Below are positions 8,238-17,063 of a DNA stretch of 64,000 nucleotides, in pieces. How positions within the stretch are numbered: position 1 is the first letter of the stretch; the number at the start of each line of letters is the position of its first letter. A model generated the notes under the pieces. That model did no database searches and was not told the origin of the DNA. It was given only the letters and a program-made list of their open reading frames with translations. Made by a program: the position numbers and the translations under genes. Source of the DNA: Acidisarcina sp963790505 (GTDB lineage: Bacteria; Acidobacteriota; Terriglobia; Terriglobales; Acidobacteriaceae); NCBI GenBank assembly GCA_963790505.1, contig CAWBOT010000002.1, positions 186,001-250,000 on the forward strand, written 5' to 3'.

Positions 8238-10154
8238 CTAAGCGGGGGAGGGGCTGCCTTCAGGGAAGCCGGTCCCGCGGTTGCCTTCGGGACGCAACAC
8301 CTGCTGCACATCGGCGAGACCGGTCGGACCGCCGGGGCCACCCAGAGATTTCATCGGAGGCAGGTCTTGCCCGTCGATGATCTTACGGATGTCTTCGGCG
8401 TCGAGGGTCTCACGCTCCAGCAAGGCAGCAGCCATGCGGTGCATGATGTCGTGGTTCTGGTCCAGGATCTGGTAGGCCGAGGCGTAGGCCTCGTCAATCA
8501 TCCGGCGGACCTCGGCATCGATTTGACGAGCGGTCTCTTCTGAGAAATCGCGATGCTGCGAGATTTCTCGTCCAAGGAATATCTGCTCTTCTTTCTTGCC
8601 GAAGGTCAGCGGACCCATGGAGCTCATGCCGTACTCGCAGACCATCTTGCGGGCGAGGTCGGTGGAGCGCTCGATGTCGTTGCCGGCGCCGGTCGTCTTG
8701 CGCTTCATGAAGATCTCTTCAGCGCAGCGGCCGCCCATCAGAATGGCAAGCTGCGTCTCAAGATAATCCTTGGTGACGGTGTGCTTGTCTTCCTCCGGCA
8801 GCTGCATGGTGACGCCCAGGGCCATTCCGCGCGGAATGATCGTGACCTTGTGCAGCGGGTCGGCGTGATCGCGCTTGGCGGCGACGAGCACGTGACCGGC
8901 TTCGTGATAGGCCGTGTCGCGCTTGTCGTCTTCCGAGAGCAGCATCGACTTGCGCTCCGCGCCCATCATGACCTTGTCCTTGGCGGTCTCGAAGTCTTCC
9001 ATGAAGACTGCTTTACGGTTCATGCGGGCGGCGCTCAGGGCAGCTTCGTTGACCATATTGGCCAGGTCGGCTCCGGAGAAGCCCGGTGTTCCACGAGCAA
9101 GAACATTCAGGTTGACGTCGTCGGAGAGCGGAACCTTCTTAGCGTGAACGCGAAGGACTTCTTCGCGGCCACGAACGTCGGGGCGACCGACAACTACGCG
9201 GCGATCGAAACGACCGGGGCGCAGCAGCGCCGGATCGAGTACGTCGGGGCGGTTGGTGGCGGCGACGAGGATGACGCCGTCATTTGACTCAAAGCCATCC
9301 ATTTCCACGAGGAGCTGGTTCAGGGTCTGCTCGCGCTCATCATGACCACCGCCGAGGCCTGCGCCGCGATGGCGGCCGACGGCATCGATTTCGTCGATGA
9401 AGATGATGCAGGGAGCGTTCTTCTTGCCTTGCTCGAAAAGATCGCGGACGCGGCTTGCACCGACACCGACGAACATCTCGACAAAGTCAGAGCCGGAGAT
9501 GGAGAAGAAGGGAACATTGGCTTCGCCGGCTACAGCGCGGGCGAGGAGAGTCTTGCCGGTTCCGGGAGGTCCGACGAGGAGTACACCCTTGGGAATGCGG
9601 CCGCCGAGCTTCTGGAACTTCTGCGCCTCGCGCAGGAACTCGATGATCTCCTTCAGTTCTTCCTTGGCTTCGTCGACGCCGGCAACGTCTTTGAACGTCA
9701 CCTTCTTCTGCTGCATCGAGAGCAGACGGGCGCGACTCTTGCCGAAGGACATGGCCTTGTTGCCGCCGCTCTGCATTTGCCGGAGCATGAAGAACCATAG
9801 CGCGCCGATGATGATGACAGGCGAGAACTGGATGAGGATATTCAGCCAGCCGTTGCCGGAGTTATCTTTCACCGTGATGGCGACGTTGTTGGCCTGGAGG
9901 ATGCTGTACATCTCCGAGTAATTCGCCGGGACATTGGTGTGGAACTGGCTCTTATCGCTCTTCATGTGGCCGTGAACTTCGGTGCCGAGCAGCGTAACGT
10001 CGCTGATCTGGCCCGCTTTCGCGTCCTGCATGAACTGCGAGAAGGAGATTTCCTGGTCCTTCCCCATGCCGCCCGACTTCTGGAAGACCTGCCAGAGAAG
10101 TACCAGGCAAGCGAAGATGAAGACCCAGAAGATGATTGTCTTGACCGTTGAATT
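8238..10154 (-). CDS. ftsH: ATP-dependent zinc metalloprotease FtsH
   Basis: A 638-residue membrane-anchored AAA+ protease that degrades damaged and short-lived membrane and cytosolic proteins. Order of parts: first transmembrane helix (IIFWVFIFACLVLLW), periplasmic loop, second helix (VIIIGALWFFML), AAA domain with Walker A GPPGTGKT, Walker B CIIFIDEIDAVG and the pore loop FVEMFVGVG, then the M41 peptidase with HEAGH and the third zinc ligand near DIERSTDLARKM. I place the start at the GTG (10154) giving NSTVKTIIFWVF, with GAGGG upstream; the longer frame would need a TTG at 10184. A strong hairpin terminator follows. Confidence 0.96.
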   Translation of the reverse strand, partial: NSTVKTIIFWVFIFACLVLLWQVFQKSGGMGKDQEISFSQFMQDAKAGQISDVTLLGTEVHGHMKSDKSQFHTNVPANYSEMYSILQANNVAITVKDNSGNGWLNILIQFSPVIIIGALWFFMLRQMQSGGNKAMSFGKSRARLLSMQQKKVTFKDVAGVDEAKEELKEIIEFLREAQKFQKLGGRIPKGVLLVGPPGTGKTLLARAVAGEANVPFFSISGSDFVEMFVGVGASRVRDLFEQGKKNAPCIIFIDEIDAVGRHRGAGLGGGHDEREQTLNQLLVEMDGFESNDGVILVAATNRPDVLDPALLRPGRFDRRVVVGRPDVRGREEVLRVHAKKVPLSDDVNLNVLARGTPGFSGADLANMVNEAALSAARMNRKAVFMEDFETAKDKVMMGAERKSMLLSEDDKRDTAYHEAGHVLVAAKRDHADPLHKVTIIPRGMALGVTMQLPEEDKHTVTKDYLETQLAILMGGRCAEEIFMKRKTTGAGNDIERSTDLARKMVCEYGMSSMGPLTFGKKEEQIFLGREISQHRDFSEETARQIDAEVRRMIDEAYASAYQILDQNHDIMHRMAAALLERETLDAEDIRKIIDGQDLPPMKSLGGPGGPTGLADVQQVLRPEGNRGTGFPEGSPSPA

Positions 10155-10227
10155 CACGAAGAACCCTCGATTTCTAGCTGCCAAAGCCTAAGAAAATGGT
10201 GATCGAAATCCGCTCTCGAGGCGGCTA

Positions 10228-10275
10228 ATTATATCGATGTAGTGATTAGACTCGGCTTCCGCCAGGAAGTGTCAA
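10228..10275 (-). promoter_or_regulatory. Candidate ftsH promoter
   Basis: On the minus strand a consensus TTGACA (10275-10270) is followed 19 bases later by TCTAAT (10250-10245), one mismatch from the -10 consensus. A perfect TATAAT also occurs at 10233-10228, without a clear -35. Either could start the ftsH message, with a leader of roughly 70 to 90 bases. The rest of the gap between tilS and ftsH shows no further feature that I can support. Confidence 0.45.
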
Positions 10276-10465
10276 AATCACCGTGCCCGGCCTGAAAACC
10301 ATCGCGATGGCGGGGAGGGGTCGATGTCTACTACTTTGCTTTCATTCAAAATTATTCTACTCCCTGCAATCTCGAATCCACGAACGGGAAACAAGAGGAG
10401 TTGCGTGGAAGCGGAAACCGGGTCATAGATGGTCAACGGCAGGAATCTTCGAGCGACGTGCGTCT

Positions 10466-11908
10466 TTATTTCAACGGCGCCGACGTTACGGTAAGAACGG
10501 CGCTCTGGGCGGCGCCGGATTCAATTGCCAATCCCGGCATCCAGACGATCTCGCCTTGCCACTCGAGCACGGGACAAGGCTCGACTGGCAGCCGCGCCCG
10601 CTGCAGGGCTTCTTTGATCTTGAGACGGGATCGGCTATGGCGCAGGGTGACACGGTCGCCGGGGCGGCTGGCGCGGAGGACGGCGGCTGGGAGCGGCGCT
10701 CGAGGATCGAGGCCGACTGTTGCCTGGAGGCGGAGTCCAAAGGAGGGTGCGTCGACGGTTCCGGGGATGGGAAGCGCATATTCCGCCTGCATCGGGGTGC
10801 GATCTGCGGTCAGCGCAGATCGGGGGGCAACCCGGAAGAGCCGCAATTCGCGGGGTGTTCGCTCCGCGCGCAACCCTCTCTCCATTTGGAGCTTGAAGCC
10901 GGCGCCGGGGGCTTTCGCAGAGTCGGGACCGACGAGACCGCAAGCGTCCAGGAGCCGCTCAGTGTCGTTAAAATCGATGTTCGCTCCCAGCTGGGCGGCG
11001 GCAGAGCGAAGGACGCGACGGCGCAGGGCCGGATGCAGCCCCCTCAGGCGGTCGACTTCGATCGAGAGCGAATCATCGCTGCGAAGGGTGTCTGTGGCGC
11101 GGCCTCCGCCGCGAACAGCTTTACCCGGGAGCAGCAGAGAGGGCAAGATGCGGCCCAGCTCGGCTTGCCACCAGGCTTCGTCGTCGCGGGCGAGTGTTGC
11201 GAGGTGGGCGAGTTGACCCTTGATTTTCGGGTTGTATTCGGCCAGAACGGGCAATAGTTCGTGGCGCAGGCTGTTGCGTGTGTAGGCGGTGTCGCGATTG
11301 GTTGAGTCTTCCCGCCAGGGCTGGTCGATGTGCAGAAGCCAAGCCTCGATGTCGCTCCGCGATGCAGATAAAATAGGCCTAAGAATCAGCGACTTGCGCT
11401 CGATTGTTCGAGCTTTTGTTTTGGGTTCAATTGTCGGGAAGATGCCCCCCAGGCCCTCAGTCCAGGCGCCACGAATCAGCCGATGCAGTACCGTTTCGGC
11501 CTGATCGTCGAGGGTGTGTGCGGTCACCACGGCGTCGGCATGACCCTCGGCAAGCAGCTCCAAGAACCATCGATAGCGCAGCTTGCGGGCGGCCTCTTCG
11601 AGGCCCTCCCGGTTGGATTCAGCGGCGGCAGGGGTGTCGACCCGGCGGGTGTAGAAGGGAAGATCGAACTGGGCGGCGAGCGCCTCGACGAAAACCTGGT
11701 CGGCGTCGGCTTCGGCTCCGCGAATGCCGTGGTTCATGTGGGCCAGCGATAGCACCAGCCCAAGCTCGCCCCGCCTTTCGATCAGGAGGCGGAGTAGAGC
11801 GACCGAATCCGCCCCGCCAGAGCAGGCGACCGCGATCCTCATCCCGGGGCGGAAAAGGCTGGCGGTCAAGGCCGGGGGTAGCACTGCAGGTTTCATCGCT
11901 CTTGTCAT
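10466..11908 (-). CDS. tilS: tRNA(Ile)-lysidine synthase
   Basis: A roughly 480-residue enzyme that puts lysine on C34 of the tRNA-Ile CAU anticodon so that it reads AUA. The N-type ATP pyrophosphatase P-loop is VACSGGADSVALL, close to the N terminus. LAHMNHGIRGAEADADQVFV and AVVTAHTLDDQAETVLHRL follow the family, and the C-terminal substrate domain is at RPGDRVTLRHSRSRLKIKE. I start at the ATG at 11908 (MTRAMKPAV); an in-frame ATG at 11896 is as good. The upstream 64-residue extension would run antisense into ispD and is not believed. Confidence 0.92.
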   Translation of the reverse strand: MTRAMKPAVLPPALTASLFRPGMRIAVACSGGADSVALLRLLIERRGELGLVLSLAHMNHGIRGAEADADQVFVEALAAQFDLPFYTRRVDTPAAAESNREGLEEAARKLRYRWFLELLAEGHADAVVTAHTLDDQAETVLHRLIRGAWTEGLGGIFPTIEPKTKARTIERKSLILRPILSASRSDIEAWLLHIDQPWREDSTNRDTAYTRNSLRHELLPVLAEYNPKIKGQLAHLATLARDDEAWWQAELGRILPSLLLPGKAVRGGGRATDTLRSDDSLSIEVDRLRGLHPALRRRVLRSAAAQLGANIDFNDTERLLDACGLVGPDSAKAPGAGFKLQMERGLRAERTPRELRLFRVAPRSALTADRTPMQAEYALPIPGTVDAPSFGLRLQATVGLDPRAPLPAAVLRASRPGDRVTLRHSRSRLKIKEALQRARLPVEPCPVLEWQGEIVWMPGLAIESGAAQSAVLTVTSAPLK

Positions 11909-11980
11909 CGTAGCGCGGGCCCCTGAGTAGATTCGTGTTCGCGGCGGCAGCGGCCGAAATCCCTGTATACTCCAACTTCT

Positions 11981-12707
11981 ATGCGGGTTCATGTCATCCT
12001 GCCGGCCGCTGGGCTGGGCACACGAATGGCGGCGGGGAACGGGTCTGCCGGCGCTCCAAAACAGTTCCTGGAATTGCGCGGGATTCCGATTCTGATTCAT
12101 ACGCTGCGCGCCTTTACCGCTCTGCCTTCGGTGGCCGGCATTTATATCGCGGTCCGCAAGCCGGAGATTCCGCGTCTTGCAGGCGCTGCTCGATCAATAC
12201 CAGATTGGCGGACCGGTACATATCATCGAAGGCGGCGACACCCGCCAATCGAGCGTGGCCAACGCGCTGGCTGCGGTTGACGGGAGGGACGACGAGGTGG
12301 TGCTGGTGCATGACGCGGTGCGTCCGCTGATCGATGCGGCGGTGATCGCACGAACCATTGAGGCGGTGGAAAAGCACGGCGCGGCGATCGTCGCGATGCC
12401 CGCAATTGACACCATCAAGCAGGTAGAACGGACCGCGGACGGCGCCATTATCACTTCCACAATTCCGCGCGAGTATGTGGTTCATGCGCAGACGCCGCAG
12501 GGGTTTCGCCTGGGGTTGTTGAAACGCGCTTTCGCTGAGGCGGAGGCCGACGGCTTTGTGGGCACAGACGAGGCGTCGGTCGTGGAGCGGGCGGGTTTGC
12601 GTGTCGCGGTGGTGCCGGGGACGATCGAGAATCTGAAGATCACCCAGCAGGGAGATCTCGATCTGGCGGAGTTTTTCCTCGGGCAGCGTGACAAATTGCG
12701 CGGTTAA
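11981..12707 (+). CDS. ispD: 2-C-methyl-D-erythritol 4-phosphate cytidylyltransferase, frameshifted
   Basis: Third-to-early step of the MEP isoprenoid pathway: CTP plus MEP gives CDP-ME. The N-terminal part (RVHVILPAAGLGTRM, APKQFLELRGIPIL) is in one frame and the rest (EGGDTRQSSVANAL, VLVHDAVRPLIDAA, AQTPQGFRLGLLK) is in the next. The break is near 12174, where CGTCTTGCAGG should probably read CGT TTG CAG, one base fewer. Both halves together make a normal-length enzyme with all key residues. Loss of an essential enzyme is unlikely, so I suspect a sequence error. A TATACT box at 11966-11971 lies just upstream. ispF follows on the same strand. Confidence 0.88.
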
Positions 12708-12817
12708 GCGCGCTCCCGGTAGCCAATTTCTTTTGAAGATGAGTTCGGGGGCGTGGTTCGGGGTAAGATTCGACAAGGCCTCAAGAGCAGAGTAACGCGG
12801 ATGCAAGAGAAGAGACG

Positions 12818-13435
12818 ATGAGCTTGAGAATCGGTTGTGGGTGGGACTCACACGCATTTACCCCTGGCGTGCCGTTGCGCATCGGCGGCCTGCATATTGA
12901 ACATCCCGAGGGGCTGGCGGGCCACTCTGACGGTGACGTTTTGTTGCACGCCATCACCGACGCCCTGCTGGGCGCGGTTTCTGCGGGCGATATCGGCAGC
13001 TTTTTCCCGCCCGGCGATCCGCGCTGGAAGGACGCCGACTCGGCGATCTTCCTGAACCTGGCGCTGGAGGAGATCCAGAACGCCGGCTACCGCATTGTCA
13101 ACCTGGATACCACGCTGATCCTGGTCGCGCCCAAGATCCGCCCCATCGCCCACGAAATGCGCGAACGCATCGCCGACATGCTTGACGTTGAGCCGGCCTG
13201 TGTCGGGGTGAAGGCGAAGACCCCCGAGGGACTTGGCCTTGACCATGTGGCGCAGGCGCAGGCGGTGGTGCTGCTGGAAAAGGTAGAGGACACTGAGGGG
13301 CTGAAAAGCATGACGGCGGTGATCGAGAGTCAGCGGCAACTCGAGGACGTCGTCGAGAACCTGGTTAGCACGGTGCATGGCGTTCCCAGGCGACGGACGG
13401 TGGTTCCCACCTTCGACACTGAAGACATTACCTGA
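12818..13435 (+). CDS. ispF: 2-C-methyl-D-erythritol 2,4-cyclodiphosphate synthase
   Basis: A 205-residue enzyme that cyclises CDP-ME 2-phosphate to MEcPP with loss of CMP. The metal-site DSH (CGWDSHAF) and the HSDGDVLLHAITDALLGA motif are present, and KAKTPEGLG carries the nucleotide-contacting Thr. The family is normally about 157 residues. Here about 45 further residues follow the core (from EDTEGLKSM to TFDTEDIT), in frame and with normal codon use. It lies 110 bases after ispD; the two act in the same pathway with ispE between them, which is not in this window. Confidence 0.93.
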   Translation: MSLRIGCGWDSHAFTPGVPLRIGGLHIEHPEGLAGHSDGDVLLHAITDALLGAVSAGDIGSFFPPGDPRWKDADSAIFLNLALEEIQNAGYRIVNLDTTLILVAPKIRPIAHEMRERIADMLDVEPACVGVKAKTPEGLGLDHVAQAQAVVLLEKVEDTEGLKSMTAVIESQRQLEDVVENLVSTVHGVPRRRTVVPTFDTEDIT

Positions 13436-13467
13436 AACCCCGAAACGTCGAGGTTGATCTCGTCATT

Positions 13468-13530
13468 GATTCAAGTGAGGGATTCAAGTGAGGGATTCAA
13501 GTGAGGCGATTCAAGTGAGGCGATTCAAGT
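13468..13530. repeat. Short tandem repeat, 13-14 bp unit
   Basis: The unit GATTCAAGTGAGG occurs four times in a row, the last two copies with an added C, and is followed by a partial fifth copy GATTCAAGT. It fills most of the gap between ispF and a small membrane-protein gene. No coding frame uses it. Confidence 0.92.
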
Positions 13531-13573
13531 AACGTGGGGCGCAGCAAAGACAGGCGCGAAAAATGGAGGCTAC

Positions 13574-13846
13574 GTGAACCAAGGAAACCTGGACCCAACT
13601 CATCTCATGGCGTTTCTGATCCCGATGATGTTTTTCGGGCTCATTCTCACCGTCATTATGGTGATCCCGTACTGGTTCATCTTTAAGAAGGCGGGTTTCA
13701 GCCCATGGCTCGCGGTGCTGATGTTTGTGCCGCTGGCCAACGTCATCATCCTCTACGTCATTGCCTTTTCTGAATGGAAGGTGGTGCCGGTGCCGCCCTA
13801 TTCAGTGACCGCTCATCCGCACCAGCAGTACCCGCCAGCGAGTTAG
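13574..13846 (+). CDS. Small two-helix membrane protein of unknown function
   Basis: A 90-residue protein. Two hydrophobic stretches, around residues 13-34 (FLIPMMFFGLILTVIMVIPY) and 44-66 (PWLAVLMFVPLANVIILYVI), are joined by a short KKAG loop. The tail is rich in Pro and His (VPVPPYSVTAHPHQQYPP). I do not know the family, though it recalls small membrane proteins that accompany other genes. The start is a GTG with GGAGG seven bases before it. It sits between ispF and gltX. Confidence 0.68.
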   Translation: MNQGNLDPTHLMAFLIPMMFFGLILTVIMVIPYWFIFKKAGFSPWLAVLMFVPLANVIILYVIAFSEWKVVPVPPYSVTAHPHQQYPPAS

Positions 13847-13890
13847 AGCGGACAACTCGACTCTGCTAGCATCGGAAACTGATACCGATC

Positions 13891-15354
13891 ATGGCAGAAA
13901 ATTCCTTAGCACCAAGAGTTCGTTTTGCTCCGTCACCCACCGGCTACCTTCACGTGGGCGGGGCGCGCACAGCGCTATTTAACTGGCTGTTTGCGCGGCA
14001 TACCGGCGGCACGCTTATTTTGCGCATCGAAGACACCGATTTCGAGCGCTCCTCCGAAGAGATGGTTGGCGGCATTCTGGAAGGCATGACCTGGCTCGGC
14101 CTGGACTGGGATGAAGGCCCCTTCTTCCAGTCGAAGCGGCTGGATCTTTACCGGGCGGCGGCGGAGAAGATCGTTGCCAGCGGAAGCGCCTATCCATGTT
14201 TCTGCACGAAGGAAGAACTGGAGCAGCGCCGCGCTGAAGCGACCGCAGCCGGGCGTCCGCCGATGTATGACCGGCGTTGCCGGAGGCTCGCCGCCGACGA
14301 AGTGGCCGCGAAACGCGCTTCCGGGCTGGCCGCGGCGATCCGCTTTGCTGTGCCGGAGGGCGGATCGACTAGCTTTAACGACGCCGTCTTTGGCCGGATT
14401 GAGTTTGCGAACAGCGAGATCGAGGACTTCGTGCTGCTGCGATCGGATGGAATTCCGACCTATCACCTGAGCGTGGTGGCAGACGATATGGACATGCGGC
14501 TTACGCATATCATTCGCGGGGCCGACCATATCTCGAATACTCCGAAGCAGGTGTTGCAGTACCTCGCATTGGGCGCGCCACTGCCGGTTTTTGCGCATGT
14601 CCCGCTGATCCTTGGGGCAGACAAGACACGGCTGTCGAAACGGCACGGGGCGACGAGCGTGATTTCTTACAAAGAGATGGGCATTGTGCCGGAGGCCTTT
14701 CGGAATTTTCTGGCACTTCTGGGATGGACCCCGCAGGCAACGGAGAAAGACCGAGAGATATTCAGTTCCGATGAGCTGATTCAGCTCTTCTCGCTGGATG
14801 GAATCTCCAAGTCGAACGCGGTCTTCGACAACGACAAGCTGGCGTGGTTCAACACGGAATACATTCGGGCCTATTCGTCGGAGAAGTTATTGCCGCTGAT
14901 CGAGGACGAGTGGTCGAAGGCCGGCTTTGAGCCGGCGCGAACGACGGAAGAGATTCTCTCCACGATTGATTTACTCAAGTCGCGAGCCCGGAGCCTGAAG
15001 GATTTTGCAGTCGTCTTCAAGGCATATTTCAGCGATGAATTTGAATTCGATTCCGCAGCGGTGGGGAAGTTCTTCAAGGACGACTCTCTGCCGTTGTTGC
15101 TTGCGGAGTTGGGCGCGCGTTATGAGGCGGCGGAGGAGTTCACTGAGGCGTCGACGGAGCAGGTGCTGCGCGCATTTGCCGAAGAGAAGGGAATCAAGGC
15201 TGGAGGTTTGATCAATGGCTCGCGGGTCGCGTTGACCGGACAGGGCGTGGCTCCAAGTCTCTTTGCGGTGATGGCGGCGCTCGGCAAAGAGCGGGTGGTT
15301 TCGCGGCTAAAGGCGGCGACGGAGATCGTGGTTGTGGCGCAGGGGTTGAGCTGA
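13891..15354 (+). CDS. gltX: Glutamyl-tRNA synthetase
   Basis: A 487-residue class I synthetase that charges tRNA-Glu, possibly also tRNA-Gln where the amidotransferase route is used. The HIGH-type motif is PSPTGYLHVGGARTALFNWL, the KMSKS-type motif is DKTRLSKRHG, and CFCTKEELEQ lies in the insertion. ATG at 13891. Length and domain order (catalytic Rossmann fold, then helical anticodon-binding part from about residue 320) are normal. Confidence 0.97.
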   Translation: MAENSLAPRVRFAPSPTGYLHVGGARTALFNWLFARHTGGTLILRIEDTDFERSSEEMVGGILEGMTWLGLDWDEGPFFQSKRLDLYRAAAEKIVASGSAYPCFCTKEELEQRRAEATAAGRPPMYDRRCRRLAADEVAAKRASGLAAAIRFAVPEGGSTSFNDAVFGRIEFANSEIEDFVLLRSDGIPTYHLSVVADDMDMRLTHIIRGADHISNTPKQVLQYLALGAPLPVFAHVPLILGADKTRLSKRHGATSVISYKEMGIVPEAFRNFLALLGWTPQATEKDREIFSSDELIQLFSLDGISKSNAVFDNDKLAWFNTEYIRAYSSEKLLPLIEDEWSKAGFEPARTTEEILSTIDLLKSRARSLKDFAVVFKAYFSDEFEFDSAAVGKFFKDDSLPLLLAELGARYEAAEEFTEASTEQVLRAFAEEKGIKAGGLINGSRVALTGQGVAPSLFAVMAALGKERVVSRLKAATEIVVVAQGLS

Positions 15355-15418
15355 AAGGCCTCAGATCATGGGCGTGCTTTCTGGATTTGCAACGCCTTGA
15401 ATATCTGCGGAGGTTGAA

Positions 15419-15832
15419 GTGCGAATGACCAGTCCGCGTTCCGTTGGCATCGTCCTTGGGCTTGTCCCTCTTATGGCAGCCGCTCCCCTCGCGCGGGCGG
15501 GCATGGCCTGCCCGGTGATGCTGGTCGGCGGAGAATTCAATAAGGAGAGCGTCAGCCTGACCATCAGGAACATAGGCAAGCTTCCGATACGACAGTTCGA
15601 GCTGTATTGCGCTTCGCCCCAGGGGAATGTGCTTCGGCGGTCGACCTGCCATGCCGAGGCTGCGGTCTTCTATCCGGGAACGCCCTACGATATCAACTTT
15701 GCTTACCCGGCCAAGAAATCCGGAGCTATCGTGGTCTCACTGAAGGCCGCTCAGCTTTCTGACGGATCGAGGTGGGTGGCAGCGCAGGACCAGGCCTGCC
15801 GTTCGATTAATATCCACGCATCGAAGTCTTAG
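15419..15832 (+). CDS. Small exported protein of unknown function
   Basis: A 137-residue protein with a clear signal peptide (VGIVLGLVPLMAAAPLARAG) and a mature part of short strands with four Cys (MACP, ELYCAS, STCHAE, QACRS), which suggests disulfides in the periplasm. I recognise no domain. It starts at GTG 15419, five bases after GGAGG; ATG 15425 is possible. It lies between gltX and the converging DsbD-N gene. Confidence 0.65.
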   Translation: MRMTSPRSVGIVLGLVPLMAAAPLARAGMACPVMLVGGEFNKESVSLTIRNIGKLPIRQFELYCASPQGNVLRRSTCHAEAAVFYPGTPYDINFAYPAKKSGAIVVSLKAAQLSDGSRWVAAQDQACRSINIHASKS

Positions 15833-15859
15833 CCTTCGCAGACTGGGTGAGGCATCAAG

Positions 15860-16354
15860 CTACTTGGCGATCACGTTCACGGCAACGGGAATCGTCTTCG
15901 GCGGGTAGCAGGAGTTTGAGTTGCAGGCCTGGTAGCGCAACAACCCCTGCAGCAGGTATTGTCCGGCAGGAGCGGTCAGGTGGGCATGCAGGACGAAGTC
16001 TCCGGTGTAGACGCTGAGCTTTTCCTTCGGGTCGAAGGCGAAGGAATAATCGGCGCCGGAGGGAAAGTCGACTCCGGTAATCTTGAGCGCGGAGTTCTCG
16101 GTGACTGCCAGGTTGGTGGGGATCAGGCTCTTTTCGCGCGGGGTGTGGGAGTTGATGTGGAGTCCGTCCGCGACTTTGAAGTGCAAGTCGACGGCGGTCG
16201 ATTTCCCGGCCGGGATTGAAACCTGCTCGGGAAAGAGATACGCCACCATCGCGCTGGCGGGCTTCGATTCAAAACTCGAGTTGGCGCCGGGGAAATCCTG
16301 CGCCAGGGCGGCAATAGCACTTAGAAAAATCAGACACGCAGCCAGACGACGCAT
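15860..16354 (-). CDS. Stand-alone DsbD N-terminal (alpha) domain protein
   Basis: A 164-residue exported protein. A signal peptide (LAACLIFLSAIAALAQ) precedes an Ig-like domain of the DsbD-alpha type. LRYQACNSNSCYPPKTI carries the two cysteines that in DsbD take electrons from the membrane domain and pass them to periplasmic partners. No membrane or gamma domain is attached. It follows the TlpA gene by three bases, so the two proteins probably work in one periplasmic thiol relay. The membrane reductant must be coded elsewhere. Confidence 0.82.
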   Translation of the reverse strand: MRRLAACLIFLSAIAALAQDFPGANSSFESKPASAMVAYLFPEQVSIPAGKSTAVDLHFKVADGLHINSHTPREKSLIPTNLAVTENSALKITGVDFPSGADYSFAFDPKEKLSVYTGDFVLHAHLTAPAGQYLLQGLLRYQACNSNSCYPPKTIPVAVNVIAK

Positions 16355-16357
16355 TGC

Positions 16358-17008
16358 CTACGCGCCTCCGCCGGCGAGCGCCTTCTTTATGTTGGCCTCT
16401 ATCTCGTCGCGGTCGGCCAGACCAACAATCTGTGCGGTGATGACGCCATTGCGGTCGACGTAGAAGGAGTTCGGCAGGCCGTCGAGACCGCCGTAGGGCT
16501 GAGAGATGGTGTCTCCGCCAAGCAGGACAGGATAGTTGATGCCGAGCGCGTTCGCCGACTTGACGACGCCGGATTTGTAGGAGGCATAGGCCTTCGGGTC
16601 ATCGTCGTAGTTGTCTGACTCGATGCCCAGCACCTCAAATCCCTGCGCCTGATATTGATCGCGGAGCTTCTCGAGCCATGGAATTTCCACCTTGCAGGGG
16701 CCGCACCAGGTCGCCCAGAAATTGAGCAGCACGGCTTTACCTTTATAGTCGGCGAGCGAGACTTTTTTCCCGTTCAGGTCGACCAGTGTGAAATTTGGCG
16801 CGGTCTTGCCCTTCATCGGCTGCGGCTGCGCAATGGCACTATCGCCGGCGGGAGTGGGAGGAGTCTGGCCATCGGGGACGAGCGCCAGCTCTGGGGCGTG
16901 GGTGGCTGCGGCATGCTGCTTGCGCTGCTGATAGTTTTTGTATCCGGACCAGGCCATCAGGCCGAGGGCGGCGATCATGATGAATGCGACGATTGCTTTG
17001 CGTGCCAT
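16358..17008 (-). CDS. TlpA/ResA-like membrane-anchored thioredoxin
   Basis: A 216-residue protein with an N-terminal uncleaved-looking anchor (AIVAFIMIAALGLMAWSGY), a Pro-rich linker and a thioredoxin-fold domain. WATWCGPCKVEIPWLEKL is the active site, and GLPNSFYVDRNGVI has the cis-Pro region. TlpA-like proteins reduce periplasmic disulfides, for example in cytochrome c maturation. It is the first of a two-gene operon with a DsbD-alpha-like protein, a likely electron partner. Confidence 0.9.
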   Translation of the reverse strand: MARKAIVAFIMIAALGLMAWSGYKNYQQRKQHAAATHAPELALVPDGQTPPTPAGDSAIAQPQPMKGKTAPNFTLVDLNGKKVSLADYKGKAVLLNFWATWCGPCKVEIPWLEKLRDQYQAQGFEVLGIESDNYDDDPKAYASYKSGVVKSANALGINYPVLLGGDTISQPYGGLDGLPNSFYVDRNGVITAQIVGLADRDEIEANIKKALAGGGA

Positions 17009-17063
17009 GTAACTTCATTCTATAAGGCGGCCAACAGTCACGCCGGGCGGCCGCCAGTTCTTG

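Noticed and set aside
8553..9287. A 244-residue plus-strand frame
   Set aside because: Antisense to ftsH; no known motif.
10283..11257. A 324-residue plus-strand frame
   Set aside because: Antisense to tilS, with no family sequence.
13468..13530. A CRISPR array
   Set aside because: Units are too short and directly adjacent, with no spacers; no cas genes in the window.
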